From NCBI GenBank assembly GCA_002633005.1, contig NMRA01000159.1, positions 512,473 through 576,472 on the forward strand: a DNA stretch of 64,000 bases. The letters are read 5' to 3'. This DNA is from Phoronis australis (Eukaryota > Phoronida > Phoronidae). Both the position numbers and the translations under genes were made by a program. Positions 10,801-21,853 of the stretch are shown here, one piece after another; position 1 is the stretch's first letter; every line of letters begins with the position of its first letter. A model generated the notes under the pieces. The model did not search any database, was not told where the DNA came from, and saw only the letters and a program-made list of their open reading frames with translations.

Positions 10801-13800
10801 CGGGCGGCCCTTTCCCCATGGCCAACCACCAACGGTACTCGCCAATTCATAATGAATGCAGAATTTCAGATTCGGATTACGCTTATCGTTCACGTGAAAC
10901 AGATATAACCAACTTAAATTAAACAGAAAACAAAAAGTCGCCGTCAGATGACGGACCTGCAAGGTGGTTCACGGTAAAGTCTTCGTGGTGCAAAATTCGC
11001 AGCAACAACGCAATTTCATGCACCTGATATGTTCAAATTGATTATTATTTGTCAAATGTCCGCCGACATTTTCCTACACCTGCTTTTTAACTATTGACAT
11101 TGCTGCACCTAGATTCAAATTTCGACAATATTCCTCAGGCATATTCCTAAATCAACATTTCCCGTGATCTATTCGCATTTTTAGCGCATGTCACCCTTTC
11201 ATCCATTGTTACGGCTTAGAAACATCAAGTCTCGAGTCTTCAGCTTTCATTGGCTAAACAATGAATCGTACAGTTTCTCGGCCGTCAGACACGACCCTGT
11301 TGCTGTCTTTGCTGCCACGTGAGAATGTCCTTTTTCCTCCTTGGTCGGGTTGTGTACGACTCAACAATTCCAGTATGGCGACATTTTTCGACAAGAAGAT
11401 TACATCCGATTGTTAACTGCCTCATAGATTGTAAACATACGAGATATGATTTGTTTGGTTACATGCCTTTAATGATAAAAATCGTGAAATTTAGCCGAAC
11501 CACGCTGCAGCTTGATCGTTTGACTTCAATTGCGTTTTCACCGTTCGTGATTTCGACATGGCCTGTTCCTATCAATGCAGTTTTTTATTATTTCTTTGAC
11601 ATCGGTTTACCGATTTCCAAGATTTTGTCTTAGTCTATGATCGCGTACCAGGAGTGATTTATCGACTCTTTAAAGTAATACCCGATTCACATGCTTGTTA
11701 AAACGTAAGCGTTTTGCTAGCTTTTTCGCTGGCAGCAAAAGCACCAGTAACGTGAACTATAGCAAGGGTCACTTAACTGGCGATTCGCTGAAGGTTTGAG
11801 TTATCCCAAAACTACTGGCGTTTTCGCTAGCATTTTATAGTCAAACCTTTTACTTCAAAGAACACGCATGCGCTGGGATAAGAAGCCTTTGTTCTATCGT
11901 CACATGATTGAAATTCAATCATTGAATGTATGGCAAAGAGTGAACGTGTTGTGACATTAATTTTCCTTTTAAAAGGACACTAAACCCGGTTTTGGCCTAT
12001 TGAAAGACTTTCCCATCCAGTTCTCTGAAACAAAATAATGCTCTGTAACCTTCGACAACCCTCAAAACTTTGGAAGACAGGTTGCAAACTCCTTTCAAAT
12101 TCTGCTAAATGGGAAAGCGATTTAGCGAATTATGGGGCAACCGTGGGAAAAGACCACCCACCAAGGAACATAATATCTAAGTATTTGTGAGATAGGCAGT
12201 ATGAGTTTTTAGTTGACCCCTTTATTTATTTTCTTGGATTGACGCCAATGATGCATTAGCAAGTGATCAGGAAAATTGAGTGAAAATCATCAAACCAGGG
12301 CCCGGTCTCCAATCTTTTTACTCGAAATGGAACTCGAAATTAGGATTTACTTTTGGGCGAACTCAATATAAGTGTCTACTATTCTATGCTCGAGTACACA
12401 ATAACTTACGTAGATAATTTATTGCCCTTAGTTCACAGTTTGTAAACCCAATATTAAAGCAATAAGTTCGAGTTTGAACTCGAAATTTCGAGTTTTTACT
12501 CGAGTTTGTAGCACGAATATAAGGGTCTTCAAGGGCAAACTTGAACTAGAAACTCCTATGCATAAACTATTATGTATTCGAGCACCTTCTGATAACCAAT
12601 TATCTAAGTTCGCACAAAAGGAGCAGAGAAATTGCCAAAAATAGTTTCGAGTTCGTTTCGAGTACAAAGATTAGAGACCGGGCCCAGTCTTTAGCATCCT
12701 TTTAAAAGCGACTGCTGGCGAAAATTAACCCCGGCTAAAATGCTAGCGTTTTCGCTGGTTTTAGCGTGAGAAACTACTATCCTTTTCGTCACTCATGGGA
12801 ATTTAGAATTAAGAGAATTATCACCACTCCTGTTTTTAAAATGACTGTAGGAATAAACTTGCTAACGACGAAAACGAAGACAAACCTTCTTTGTATCTGT
12901 ATTGAACACGTATAACACAACTGTTTCTAATAAATCTCGACAATTTATTTCCACAAAAGCATGAGATAGGTTTTGTAAATTCACCTTTCGCGAGAGGAGA
13001 TCAACATCCCACCTGTGACAAGTGTACACGTGTGTATTAGTATCAATTATTTCTAATTTCAGGAAAGTTCCACGAACCATTACGACGAGCATACAACTAA
13101 AAAATTTCGCTCAAAAATCTGTGAAATTTTGGCTCAGCAATTTTGATAGGACGTTTCACGGTTTGGCTGGACACGTCGAAGTCACACTATTGGGGCTAAC
13201 ATTGCTAAGCTATTCAAGACATTTTACCTTATTGTTAAGGTACAGTGTCCGATTTCAGCCAGTGACAAACTGTAAGTTTTGCCCCAAGCTCAGTTACCTC
13301 GGATGTGAGTAAGGATTTTTTTATAAGGAAAGCGAATCTGAAACGATGAAGGGCAGGTTTATACATGTAGGTGCTTTCATGAAAACACTGTGAGGGCAAC
13401 AGAGCCTCCACGTTTGTAATCACGTGTCCTTTCTTCTGAAAAGTCGTGTTCTTACGAAGATAGAGCTTCAATATAACAGTCCATTGTCTGTCAGGACTCT
13501 AGCATTTTCACTGAACGTGAACCAGTAAACACAGTCAAGAAATGTGTGAATACTGGTCCTAAATCTACCATTTCCCTAAAAGTAGCCTACCTGAATGACC
13601 GATGTTCTGAAGGACAACATGGCCGTTGTCATGGTCGAAGTTAGTCAGTTTGATTTCTGTCAATTTCGAGTCGTACTCGGGGTTTTCAATGTCGATGGGC
13701 GATTGACTGTCCTTCTTGCAGTCGCCAGGCCAATCACTTGGTCCCACGTTGCTATCTGAATACGACCATTGGCTATCTACAATGAAGAAAGCATTTTCTA

Positions 13801-16800
13801 AATGTGTAGCCGTTTTCCACAGACATTGTTTTCAAAACTAGGTTATAAGCATTTAAAACTAGGCTGTTCCCCCCACAAAATTGGCTTCAAAACCTACCTT
13901 ATCTCGACAAGAACTCATTTCCTTTGCCAGAACGCACATCAAGCGCTTGTCTTTGTTATCATTTGTTACAAGTAACGTTGCATACCTAGTTAAGTTATTG
14001 GTCTTCGTTGGTATTTCTCTCCAATATGGGCGTGGAGGCAGACCAGATGTCGAATCCACTAAAATACTCCAAATTGTAAACTACCTTTCTTTCGCCAAGT
14101 GACGATCCGATCTAAGTCCGTCAAGCACTTTTGTAGCCTGTAGTTTTCGCGCCATTGGAGTTCAACATGTTCTTTGTTTTCTTTTACAGTTTTTTCTCGG
14201 CTGCATTGTTCTTTTCGTCCGTCCAATGCTGTGCTGGAGGATGCTTTCCCGTTGGGAGAAAGTTGGGGAAAGTTTACACACATCTGCGGATGCGTGATTG
14301 TCCCCTTCACGACATTAATAAAAGACAACGAAAAGCGGGACGAGTGGATAAAGCAAGATACCTTTCAATTCCGTACTTTTAAACGAGAATATTTTCATGT
14401 GCATACACCTCGACAGTTTCCGATATGACTGTATCTTACGGTATCTTAGCCTTGGTGCTTAGAAAAATTACGTCCGCGCTCTTATCTGATGTGACACTGA
14501 TTTTCCAATTTGTCTCTCAATTTTGATGTCACGCTGGCTCTGTAACTGCTTAAAGTTGAAAACGGATTTTGTTTCGGGACTTAGTAGTAGAGGAGAGACG
14601 TGTCTGCATAGAGGACTACTTTGGTACTCGGGATATTTGCCAGTGAAAGGTCCTTTACGTGTATAAGAAAGAAAAATGGGACTCTTGTACTACCTTAAAG
14701 TACAGTAGTTGACGAATGTAATCGGAAAAATACTGTTTCTCCGACTAAGTCGTCAACCAGAACAATAACTATTATTACGGCAAAAGTTGTCAACCAGAAC
14801 AATAACTATTATTACGGCAAAATTCTTATTGTTGAATGGTTTAGCAACCTTACTAACCCCTCGATTTCGCGAGCCCTTTAAATACATGGTGAAATGGCTT
14901 GTAGTCGTGCTAACTGAATCTGAGATTGCCTGAAAAGGGTGCTTCTATGAGAGGAAGAACACGTAAGCACGACCTGATACAAACGTAGGATTTGTGATTA
15001 TTTTAACGATTATTCCATGTTTATTCTACTGATGCCTGTATACTGAGGTACTCGTCGATGTCGACTTCGCGACAGTCGGGTTAATCTTTGTTTGTTGTGA
15101 TGTGTGTTACTTGACGTAGCACTCGGGATCTTTTCGTACACCAAAGCAGTATTATTGTTTGGAATGATTTCTAACAGGTTTATCAATGACAGTTACGTTA
15201 ATGAATGCTGAATGTTTATGCTGTTAACTCGATATTGGTTAGTGAGTTAAGATTACAATCCAACCCCAATGCCATAGCAAAGGGTACGTGACAAATATCC
15301 ATTAGACTATTTGTTTACTTCCTATTTTGTGTCTTAAGAAATCTATTACACGTTGAAATGGAAATGTATCATGTCTGTTTTCACGTGACCTTTGAATTAC
15401 AGGTTTGAGGGCATGTACCGTGCAGAGGAAATATGCATCGCTTCTGCACCGTCCCTGAATGGACAAAAATTAGTTTTAAGCAGATGACTGCAGCTAACCA
15501 GCAAGATCTTCCCATCCAGTGCAGATCTGTTGTCAAAGCCTACTTTCTGTATTGGAGACAACGAACAAAGCCTTTGAAAACAGCTATTTTTAAAGAAAAG
15601 TATGTAAGTCGTTTAGTTAATTTACTTATCCAGGTCCTTAGCGGGGGATTGGCATAGGGGGTTGGGGTTGTAAAATTTGGTGCAACTGAATGTGTGGAAA
15701 TAACAGGTAATAATGTCTGGGGAGAAATAGCATGGTGAGGTAATTCTTAACCTTCAGGAAGTTCCTTCAAGTTTATTTCATGAAACTGTTTTGCTATCAA
15801 TTGTAAACCCATAAAAATATAAAACATTTTCTGAATTCTCAATTACTGAATAGTCTTAACTCATGCCTTGAAATGTTGCAAGTCGTTTATAAATTCAAAA
15901 GACTGCCATTTTGTGAAAATTGCATTTTTGACGGTTCCTTACGATTTGTAATTACTCTTAAACAACAGAAAAATTATCAATCATTTTTTAAATGACCCAT
16001 GTCTTCATATCTTCTATTAGATGCCCTTTCATAGGCAATAAGTCATGTGTGGACAATAGCTTATTTCCTTTCCTGGAAGAAAGATGAGGGATTGAAGCTA
16101 AAGAAGACCTATTGACACTCCGGTCTAGTTCAGGGTGAGATTTTGGGCTCAAAACGAGTCAAGTGATATGCTGTTGTGTCTACCTTCAAGGATCTAATTG
16201 TGGATGTTATTGAGGCTGAATGAGGTTACATGAAGGAAAGCCACGTGCCGAAACTGGACCTTTTTTACAAGCGCTTCTGTAGGCCATTGAAACTAGATCC
16301 CAAAAGCATCTGGTATAAATACCTGTCCTTTCTCACTGAGTGACATTAACTTTTCCTTTTAGAAAAAAGGCTTTATACTAAAGGTGAAAACTTTTCAATT
16401 TGGTACACATTATGGGGAAATGACGTTCACTGACTGCATCTATTGTCTTAATGTCAGTAGAAAGCCCGTTACTGTTACATTTTGATGATCGAATAAATTT
16501 TTCATCAACTGGTAAGTTTGTCACTAATTATTGAAACCACAATATTTGCTCAGTTTTAAAGACCCATGCAGTGCAGTTTTGCTTATTCTTTATAAAGCTG
16601 AAATGATTACCGATTACGCTTGCGAATTGTCATTTTCCTGGTGACCTCTAGAAATGTGCAGTGATCAAAATGAAGTATTCCTTTTGTTTGCATTTGATTT
16701 GTTTGTGTGTGTAATTATTTTTAAAGCTTTTTTAAGAAGGCCTTTGAACAATTTGAAGTTTTGTGTTATCTTGTCCACAACAAAAAGTTACACATGCAAG

Positions 16801-19800
16801 ACAAGTATGTTTTCAATTGCAGCTAGCTGGATAAGAATCTGCTATGCACAAGATTCGAGAATAATCAATTATCAGTGTACTTAAAAAAAACAAAATGGCA
16901 AACTGAACAACCACATACATACAAAGAAACAACATTGTTCAAAACGATTGTAATTTTCCCAATGCAACAGAGTACATTATCAGGCATATCAAAGTTGAAT
17001 TTCTGAATTAGGTTCAATTCTCTCAGGTTATTGCCCAATAGTGCTACAGGTGCGTTGTACTTCCTTTCCACATGTAGGGAAATTGGTTATTGGAAAGATT
17101 TTTATAAACGAGTTTGGCTAAAATAGTATTTGTCGGTACAGCTATCACGATCATTTTCTTGGTTATACAGTCAGGTCCCTCAGATTTCGTTGTGCCTAGA
17201 TTTTCATTAATTTTGCTCTTGTTTGCCTTTGCAGTTGCGCTTTGCATGATGCTGCTAGGGCTGTAGGGTATCGATCATCAATGTGCCCGCTGGACTTATG
17301 CGATGTCTCAGGAATGTAGATGTTATAACAAAGAATTCACAAAAGTGCTGTTGGTCAATTCCTGTCTCAGGCGTTCGTAAACTCGCGGGTTAACGCCCAT
17401 GCCCGGGTAATCGCACATCCCCGACTTTTTGTCAATTGTCGGCGTAAGCGCCCACCCCCCTGTCTCAGGGTTTCCCAATTTAAGCGCCCAGGGCGTTAAC
17501 CCGCGAGTTTACGGTACATTTGAGTTTGGGCACTTCATAACGTTGAATCTGCCCTTGTTTCATCCCGGTAACACTACGCCGGCTAAAACGAAATCGAATT
17601 GGCCCTTTTCGTGAAATCGATTTCAAAACATTCCTTACCGTTGTAGGATTCTGTTCCTGTTAATGTGACGGGACGTTCGTAACTTTACGCTTATTGTTAT
17701 TCTTATTTAGTTGCAAATGTTCAGTTATTTTTATGCTAATGTCTTTTTTCAATTTCACTGCGCTTTGTTTTCATATTGTATGTTAATGATGTCGGGACGA
17801 CATTTTTTGTTAGGGGGGAGAATGTGACGGGACGTTCGTAACTTTACGCTTATTGTTATTCTTATTTAGTTGCAAATGTTCAGTTATTCTTATGCTAATG
17901 TCTTTGTTGCGTCTCAGTGCGCCTTTGTTACGTGGGTATGTGGGCGCGACTGTACATGTATGTGTCGGGCACTTCGCTAGCGACAGGCTTAGGAGAAGGG
18001 TGTTTCCTTCCTTTGCCTTCATGAAAATTGATCGTTATCATGTGCAATTGAACTGAAACGTATGCCTGATGAGAGGGAATACACATTTTTGATGTTCAGT
18101 GGAGACTTGCTGTGTTACATTAATAACAAGAGCATCGAAACCATCAGTGACCCAAGAACGCTCCAAAGTTTATTGGAGTTGCCTAACCCTCTAAATTCGC
18201 TAATGCAAGAACGTCATATGTAGGGCCTACACATTGCCTGTTTTTGAGCTCGTAACGGAAATGGAATCTTCTCACAGTAAGGAATAATACAAGACCGGTT
18301 TATGAGAGTAAAAGGTTCGATTAAATTTGCTTTTTCATCCGGTCTAAAGCCACAGTATAGGCCTTTGTAGCTCCCCAAAAATGAAGAATATGGTGTGGGT
18401 CATTTTTGACGGCAGTTTTGTGGAATAAAAGGAAAGTTACTGTCACAAATGGTATTCTGTAGTTCCTTGAAGATGTTTTAAGTAAATTGAGTTCTGAAAT
18501 TTGGCACCTGCCTCCCGTTCACTCAGTAACGCTAGGACCTCGCTAAAAAGCAAGACTTCACGAGATTACGTGAGACATTACCGTGTATTTTAAATGAGAA
18601 CACGTGACTTTGACTAGGTTTTAGCTAGGTCCTACCGTAGGTCCTAGCGTCTACTGAACGCACGCCTGCTCTTGTCTACTAGGATACGGAAGTGCCGTCA
18701 TTTTGAGAGAGCATCCTTGTTGAGTGTTGAATTCTTGGATCGAATTCAGAAACCCTTCAGACAAGTGACAATTGTCAAAACACTGGTTGTATGACAAATT
18801 TAAATCTGAATTTCTGGCATTCTGATGATGGTCTCTTTTCTTGCCATCGGAGCAGTCGTGAATTTGTGATTGTAAGTAAAATATGGCCAAAATCGCAATT
18901 TTTGGTCATTTTTGACACCTCGATTTTTTCTCACGGTGGGTGTTGCAAGGGTGTAGCAAGGTAAAAAGTTAAAGATATGGCTTTGTTTGAATTTCATCAT
19001 TTTTGAGAAACCCCGCAGAGTGTACTTTCTGTCGACCACTTGTGCCATTTTTCGGGTGTCCGAGACAGTCGCGCAAACAAGGGCTTTGATTGACCCAGGC
19101 CAGTGGTACTGTGGTCCTCCATTGGAAATGTACGTGACTTGACAATTAGATCTTGCATCAGGAGTCGATTTATATACCAGGAGGTATCCATGTAGGTCAC
19201 TGATATATGTGATTGATACAATAACAGTCCCAAGCTCGGGGTACTAGTAAGAGATCGAAATAAACAAGGTCAATAGTATGACGTAACATAATCGGACGCA
19301 CAATACATAGCTCGGTACTGGGTAACACGATGTTGTACCTGCATTATATTTAAACTATGAAACGAAGTCTCGATTTCACGAAAACATACCGAATTAAAAA
19401 AAATGTACTCAATTTATCGTTTTAAATTCAATCGTAAAGTATATTCCAATATGGGCCGCCCGTATTTGAATTCCGATTCGGGAACGGCCCAAATAGGAAT
19501 ATTCCGATTTGGGCCTGATTCCAGTATGGGCCGGAACAACAACACAATGATTACGTATCAGCCAGGTCACGCAACGAATGACTTGTCTGGCTGTGCATCC
19601 GACTATGTAGTTAATTGCACCTGCTTTCGAGGTAGGCTTACGATGGCTTTTCTTACGGGTACTTGCTTAAACAAAACGTATATGCTAGAGTACGTCAGTG
19701 TGCTGCCATACAACGCACAAGCATATACGCCTACGTTGAATGAAATGCAACAGCGCTAACGCGAAAACGAGACACCTATACGCTACGTTTGATTTTAAAA

Positions 19801-20042
19801 CACCCACAACAGATGAATTTTAGATGACTGCCGGTGATGTCAGTGCCCTTTATAAAGATACCGCTTCAACCGACGTAGGCAAAATGTACATGGCAAGTCG
19901 AGAAATGGATAACACATTTTATGCAAATAAGCCATAGTAAAACTTAATTTCAACTGAAGAAAAATCAGGTAAGATAGAGCTACTAACCGTCAGCCGCTTT
20001 CGCCAGTACAAAAATTGCCACGATCAAAGTAGACCTGAACAT
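5592..20042 (-). CDS. Extracellular alpha-carbonic anhydrase, six coding exons
   Basis: The gene hydrates CO2 to bicarbonate with a zinc active site. Joining exons 20042-19988, 13776-13591, 8890-8745, 7283-7124, 6430-6267 and 5774-5592 gives 297 residues, and every split codon is in phase. Residues 1-18 are a signal peptide ([18 protein letters not shown]). Zinc ligands are His106 and His108 (QFHFHW) and His131 (MHIVH). Glu118 (GSEH), Thr214/215 (SLTTPPC) and the proton-shuttle position His79 (GHS) are all present, so it should be active. Cys38 and Cys218 match the disulfide of secreted and membrane forms. NVT, NIS, NST and NFT are potential glycosylation sites. The C-terminus after the FRPPQP motif is Ser/Ala-rich with a short hydrophobic end, suggesting a GPI anchor as in CA4, though the tail is short. 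The extra pair Cys139/Cys146 may form a local loop. Confidence 0.93.
6267..6430 (-). CDS. Carbonic anhydrase exon 5
   Basis: Acceptor TTGTTTATAG, donor GCGCAG|GTAATG. It encodes [19 protein letters not shown] through ELSEAQ, which holds the conserved Thr pair and the C-terminal disulfide cysteine. Confidence 0.93.
7124..7283 (-). CDS. Carbonic anhydrase exon 4
   Basis: Acceptor TTTTTCCAG, donor AACG|GTAAGC. It encodes [29 protein letters not shown] and an ERFPNISSN end. The first His is the third zinc ligand. Confidence 0.93.
7767..7838 (+). repeat. (CTG)24 perfect trinucleotide repeat
   Basis: There are 24 uninterrupted CTG units on the plus strand, which read as CAG in the carbonic anhydrase transcript. 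The repeat lies in the intron between coding exons 3 and 4. Confidence 0.97.
7987..8150 (-). mobile_element. MITE with CAGNGGCGGAT-type ends
   Basis: A 164-bp unit with imperfect terminal inverted repeats: the minus-strand 5' end is CAGGGGCGGATCC and the other end is CAGTGGCTGATT. Its interior (CAGGGCAGAGTATTAGCCAG) matches the unit at 42703-42856. The ends resemble non-autonomous hAT elements, but no 8-bp TSD is visible. Confidence 0.8.
8361..8465 (+). repeat. AAT/AAC-rich low-complexity tract
   Basis: Imperfect AAT, AAC and ACAAT repeats in the carbonic anhydrase intron. The Asn-rich ORF across it is an artefact. Confidence 0.9.
8745..8890 (-). CDS. Carbonic anhydrase exon 3
   Basis: Acceptor CTCTTTTTCAG, donor GGAG|GTGAGA. 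It encodes [24 protein letters not shown] and [14 protein letters not shown], including two zinc ligands. The reading frame is fixed by the adjoining exons. Confidence 0.95.
9230..9590 (+). mobile_element. LINE 3' coding end (RTE/L2-type tail)
   Basis: The plus-strand frame reads [16 protein letters not shown], then [15 protein letters not shown] and [13 protein letters not shown]. This matches the C-terminal tail, often mis-annotated as craniofacial development protein 2-like, of invertebrate non-LTR retrotransposons. RT motifs are absent. It is a truncated insertion in a carbonic anhydrase intron. Confidence 0.8.
10195..10550 (+). repeat. Old interspersed repeat, copy 1
   Basis: Diverged from 47925-48260 in the same orientation. 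Shared segments include CTTTTGCATGA, a GAAATTTGGT(C/T)ATGT core, and TTCTACTT(C/T)CAGAAAA. No coding sequence is seen. Confidence 0.6.
10551..12290. other. Carbonic anhydrase intron, mostly unassigned
   Basis: Intron between exons 2 and 3. Short repeats of GCTAGC and TTTTCGCTGG at 11695-11860 recur inverted at about 12715-12775, suggesting a decayed inverted-repeat element around the MITE at 12298-12685. Nothing else is recognised. Confidence 0.45.
12298..12685. mobile_element. MITE with about 40-bp terminal inverted repeats
   Basis: The left end GGGCCCGGTCTCCAATCTTT continues into ACTCGAAATGGAACTCGAAA. The complement of the right end is GGGCCCGGTCTCTAATCTTT continuing into ACTCGAAACGAACTCGAAA. 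The interior repeats CTCGA-containing motifs. There is no ORF and no clear TSD. Confidence 0.85.
13591..13776 (-). CDS. Carbonic anhydrase exon 2
   Basis: Acceptor CTTCATTGTAG, donor TTCAG|GTAGGC. It encodes [20 protein letters not shown], then [12 protein letters not shown], covering the N-terminal core and the proton-shuttle position. Confidence 0.94.
14103..17070. other. Carbonic anhydrase first intron, no recognised gene
   Basis: This is the largest intron (13777-19987). Short overlapping ORFs on both strands near 14.1-14.4 kb have no recognisable domain. A 37-bp unit repeats in tandem at 14752-14825. I see nothing else between 14.4 and 17.0 kb. Confidence 0.5.
14752..14825 (+). repeat. 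Two-copy 37-bp tandem repeat
   Basis: GTCAACCAGAACAATAACTA followed by TTATTACGGCAAAA occurs at 14752 and 14789 without change, so the duplication is recent. Confidence 0.9.
17090..17230 (-). mobile_element. Possible LINE RT fragment
   Basis: The minus-strand frame contains [10 protein letters not shown], then [14 protein letters not shown], which resembles the GPDxIxxKMI...FPxxWK stretch before the RT active site in LINEs. It is short and isolated. Confidence 0.4.
17376..17513. mobile_element. 138-bp MITE with perfect 23-bp inverted ends
   Basis: CGTAAACTCGCGGGTTAACG continuing CCC (17376-17398) is exactly inverted at 17491-17513. The interior has further AAGCGCCC and CGCCC motifs. The perfect arms imply recent activity or constraint. 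No clear TSD is seen. Confidence 0.88.
17664..18119 (+). mobile_element. Internally deleted LTR retrotransposon
   Basis: A partial 5' LTR (from 17664, TGTGACGGGACGTTCG, about 82 bp) is followed by 77 bp of internal sequence ending in a purine run AGGGGGGAGAA. A full 297-bp 3' LTR (17823-18119, ending GTTACA) begins directly after it. The purine run immediately before TG is the expected polypurine tract. Flanking TTAA at 17660-17663 and 18120-18123 is the TSD. A Ty3/gypsy-like origin is inferred from layout only; no pol coding remains. Confidence 0.85.
18124..19980. other. Carbonic anhydrase first intron, unassigned
   Basis: No gene is recognised. At 19440-19535 inverted and direct repeats of GGGCC(C/G) with ATTCCGATT-type units create a fold-back patch. 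The 118-aa plus ORF across it has no domain. Confidence 0.45.
19988..20042 (-). CDS. Carbonic anhydrase exon 1 (start, signal peptide)
   Basis: ATG in CCAGAATGTT context opens an 18-residue hydrophobic signal ([15 protein letters not shown]) and ends at donor GACG|GTTAGT. The leftover G joins AT of exon 2 to give Asp, matching phase. The start is chosen because it supplies the signal expected of a secreted carbonic anhydrase. Confidence 0.85.
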
Positions 20043-20090
20043 TCTGGAGAGAACCGTTCTTTACTAATGCGCGTCAGGTAGCCTACTGAG

Positions 20091-20132
20091 ATTGGTCTGA
20101 GATCAGGCATAACTTTTGTGTAGCCCCCGCCC
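20091..20132 (-). promoter_or_regulatory. Candidate carbonic anhydrase promoter boxes
   Basis: On the gene strand a CCAAT box (plus ATTGG, 20091-20095) and a GC box (plus CCCCCGCCC, 20124-20132) lie 50-90 bases upstream of the ATG. Their combination near the start codon suggests a TATA-less promoter. No functional evidence exists. Confidence 0.4.
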
Positions 20133-20199
20133 TTTCAACCACGCTAATGCCTGTGGTGCAGTCGCTATGGTGATGACCGGGCTCTGATCGGGAAATAAA

Positions 20200-21120
20200 T
20201 CTTTTGTTTGTCAGCAGACTGACGTAAGTTTCTTTAATGGAATGGCTCTGTGACTGAAATACCAGTTAACCAAATTCTATCGCATACATTGAAACCACGA
20301 TCTTTGATTCGGGTACCAAACGTCCCCTACTCGCATACTCTAAAAGTGTTCGAGGAAAATTGCATTGGTGGTCGACCAATACTTTCACTTGAAACTTAAA
20401 AGGTCCCGACACCTTGAGAACTAAGTTTGCGATTGTGTTACTTCAGTCTATGCAAATTCTGGAAAGTACGGATGTCTAAAGTAAGTCTACAAGTTTGAGG
20501 ACCTCATGTCTCTCCTTAACATTTCAGCTGAAGCCGTGATCGCCTCTTCGTAATAGTTATGGTGTCATCTCCGGCTCAATGCTCGGGGCCAAGCCGGCTG
20601 GGAACCTTTTACCTTGAATGTAAAGTCTATGGACTATAGTCTTTTTAAAAATATATGTGATGTCTGCATAGACCGTTTAGAACCACGTGCAAATGCACCA
20701 CACGCAAGTTTCAAAAATGTGTATTTTAACTTCATTTCTATTTTTAGTTTATTTTCAACTCTTTCTAATGATATAATATAGGACTTAACTCTGTGATACT
20801 TGCGGTCATATTACACCATTTACTAGGTAAGCCAACACTAGCGTGTGTCGCAAGCCGACTAGAGCGACGTCTTTCGTGAAAATGCATATTACACAGTAAT
20901 TTTTAATTTTATTTGGCTGATTTTTCAGTTCGATTCGTTCCTCGCAGCACCAGCGACGGGGAGTTCCTGTTTCTCATGTGCGGCGGCATTTTGAAGACAG
21001 AAACAATAGCTCTACTGGCGGATGAATGTGCGGTGTTAAAAGCGTGCGATCGTCGGCATGGCCCTAAATTGGACGTTTCAATCGTGTAGGCCGATTTAGT
21101 GGACAGTTATCGGTTGACAT
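20200..21120. other. Upstream flank, nothing recognised
   Basis: 5' flank of carbonic anhydrase. No ORF, RNA gene or repeat was identified. Confidence 0.5.
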
Positions 21121-21853
21121 TGAAATAGAATATGCTCAAATCCGTTAAATATGTTATTATTTTAAAATATTTTTAAAATGTACAATTGGTTTTGGGGAGG
21201 GGGATACGGAGGGAGAGGGATAGGGAGGGAGGGAGGGAAGGAGGGAGGGAAAAACTCATCAAAGGATGAATTCTGTTGCTTCACAACTCAGGTCAACGTC
21301 GGCATAACTTCCACAATATTTACGCTCAGAACTACACGTAATCCAGACATTCCGAACAGATCTGGATTTTAGTCGTTAGAGCATGTGCTACATGCCAAAA
21401 TTATCAATAACATTAGGCCTGACATTGAAAGTTAAAACTGCTCTTCTGGATTACCTTCTTGATTTCCCGGCTAAGTCTTCGGATACCTCTNTGAAATAGA
21501 ATATGCTCAAATCCGTTAAATATGTTATTATTTTAAAATATTTTTAAAATATACAATTGGTTTTGGGGAGGGGGATACGGAGGGAGGGGGATAGGGAGGG
21601 AGGGAGGGAGCGAAAAACTCATCAAAGGATGAATTCTGTTGCTTCATAACTCAGGTCAACGTCGGCATAACTTCCACAATATTTACGCTCAGAACTACAC
21701 GTAATCCAGACATTGCGAACAGATCTGGATTTTAGTCGTTAGAGCATGTGCTACATGCCAAAATTATCAATAACATTAGGCCTGACATTGAAAGTTAAAA
21801 CTGCTCTTCTGGATTACCTTCTTGATTTCCCGGCTAGGTCTTCGGATACCTCT
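21121..21853. repeat. Direct duplication across an N (assembly artefact)
   Basis: Bases 21121-21490 and 21492-21853 are near-identical. The first copy ends and the second begins exactly at the single N at 21491. Differences are a few substitutions and small length changes in a GGGA-rich tract. This is what unmerged overlapping contigs or two alleles would produce. Confidence 0.9.

Noticed and set aside
19403-19759. 118-aa plus ORF
   Set aside because: Overlaps a fold-back repeat patch and lies antisense in a carbonic anhydrase intron; no domain.
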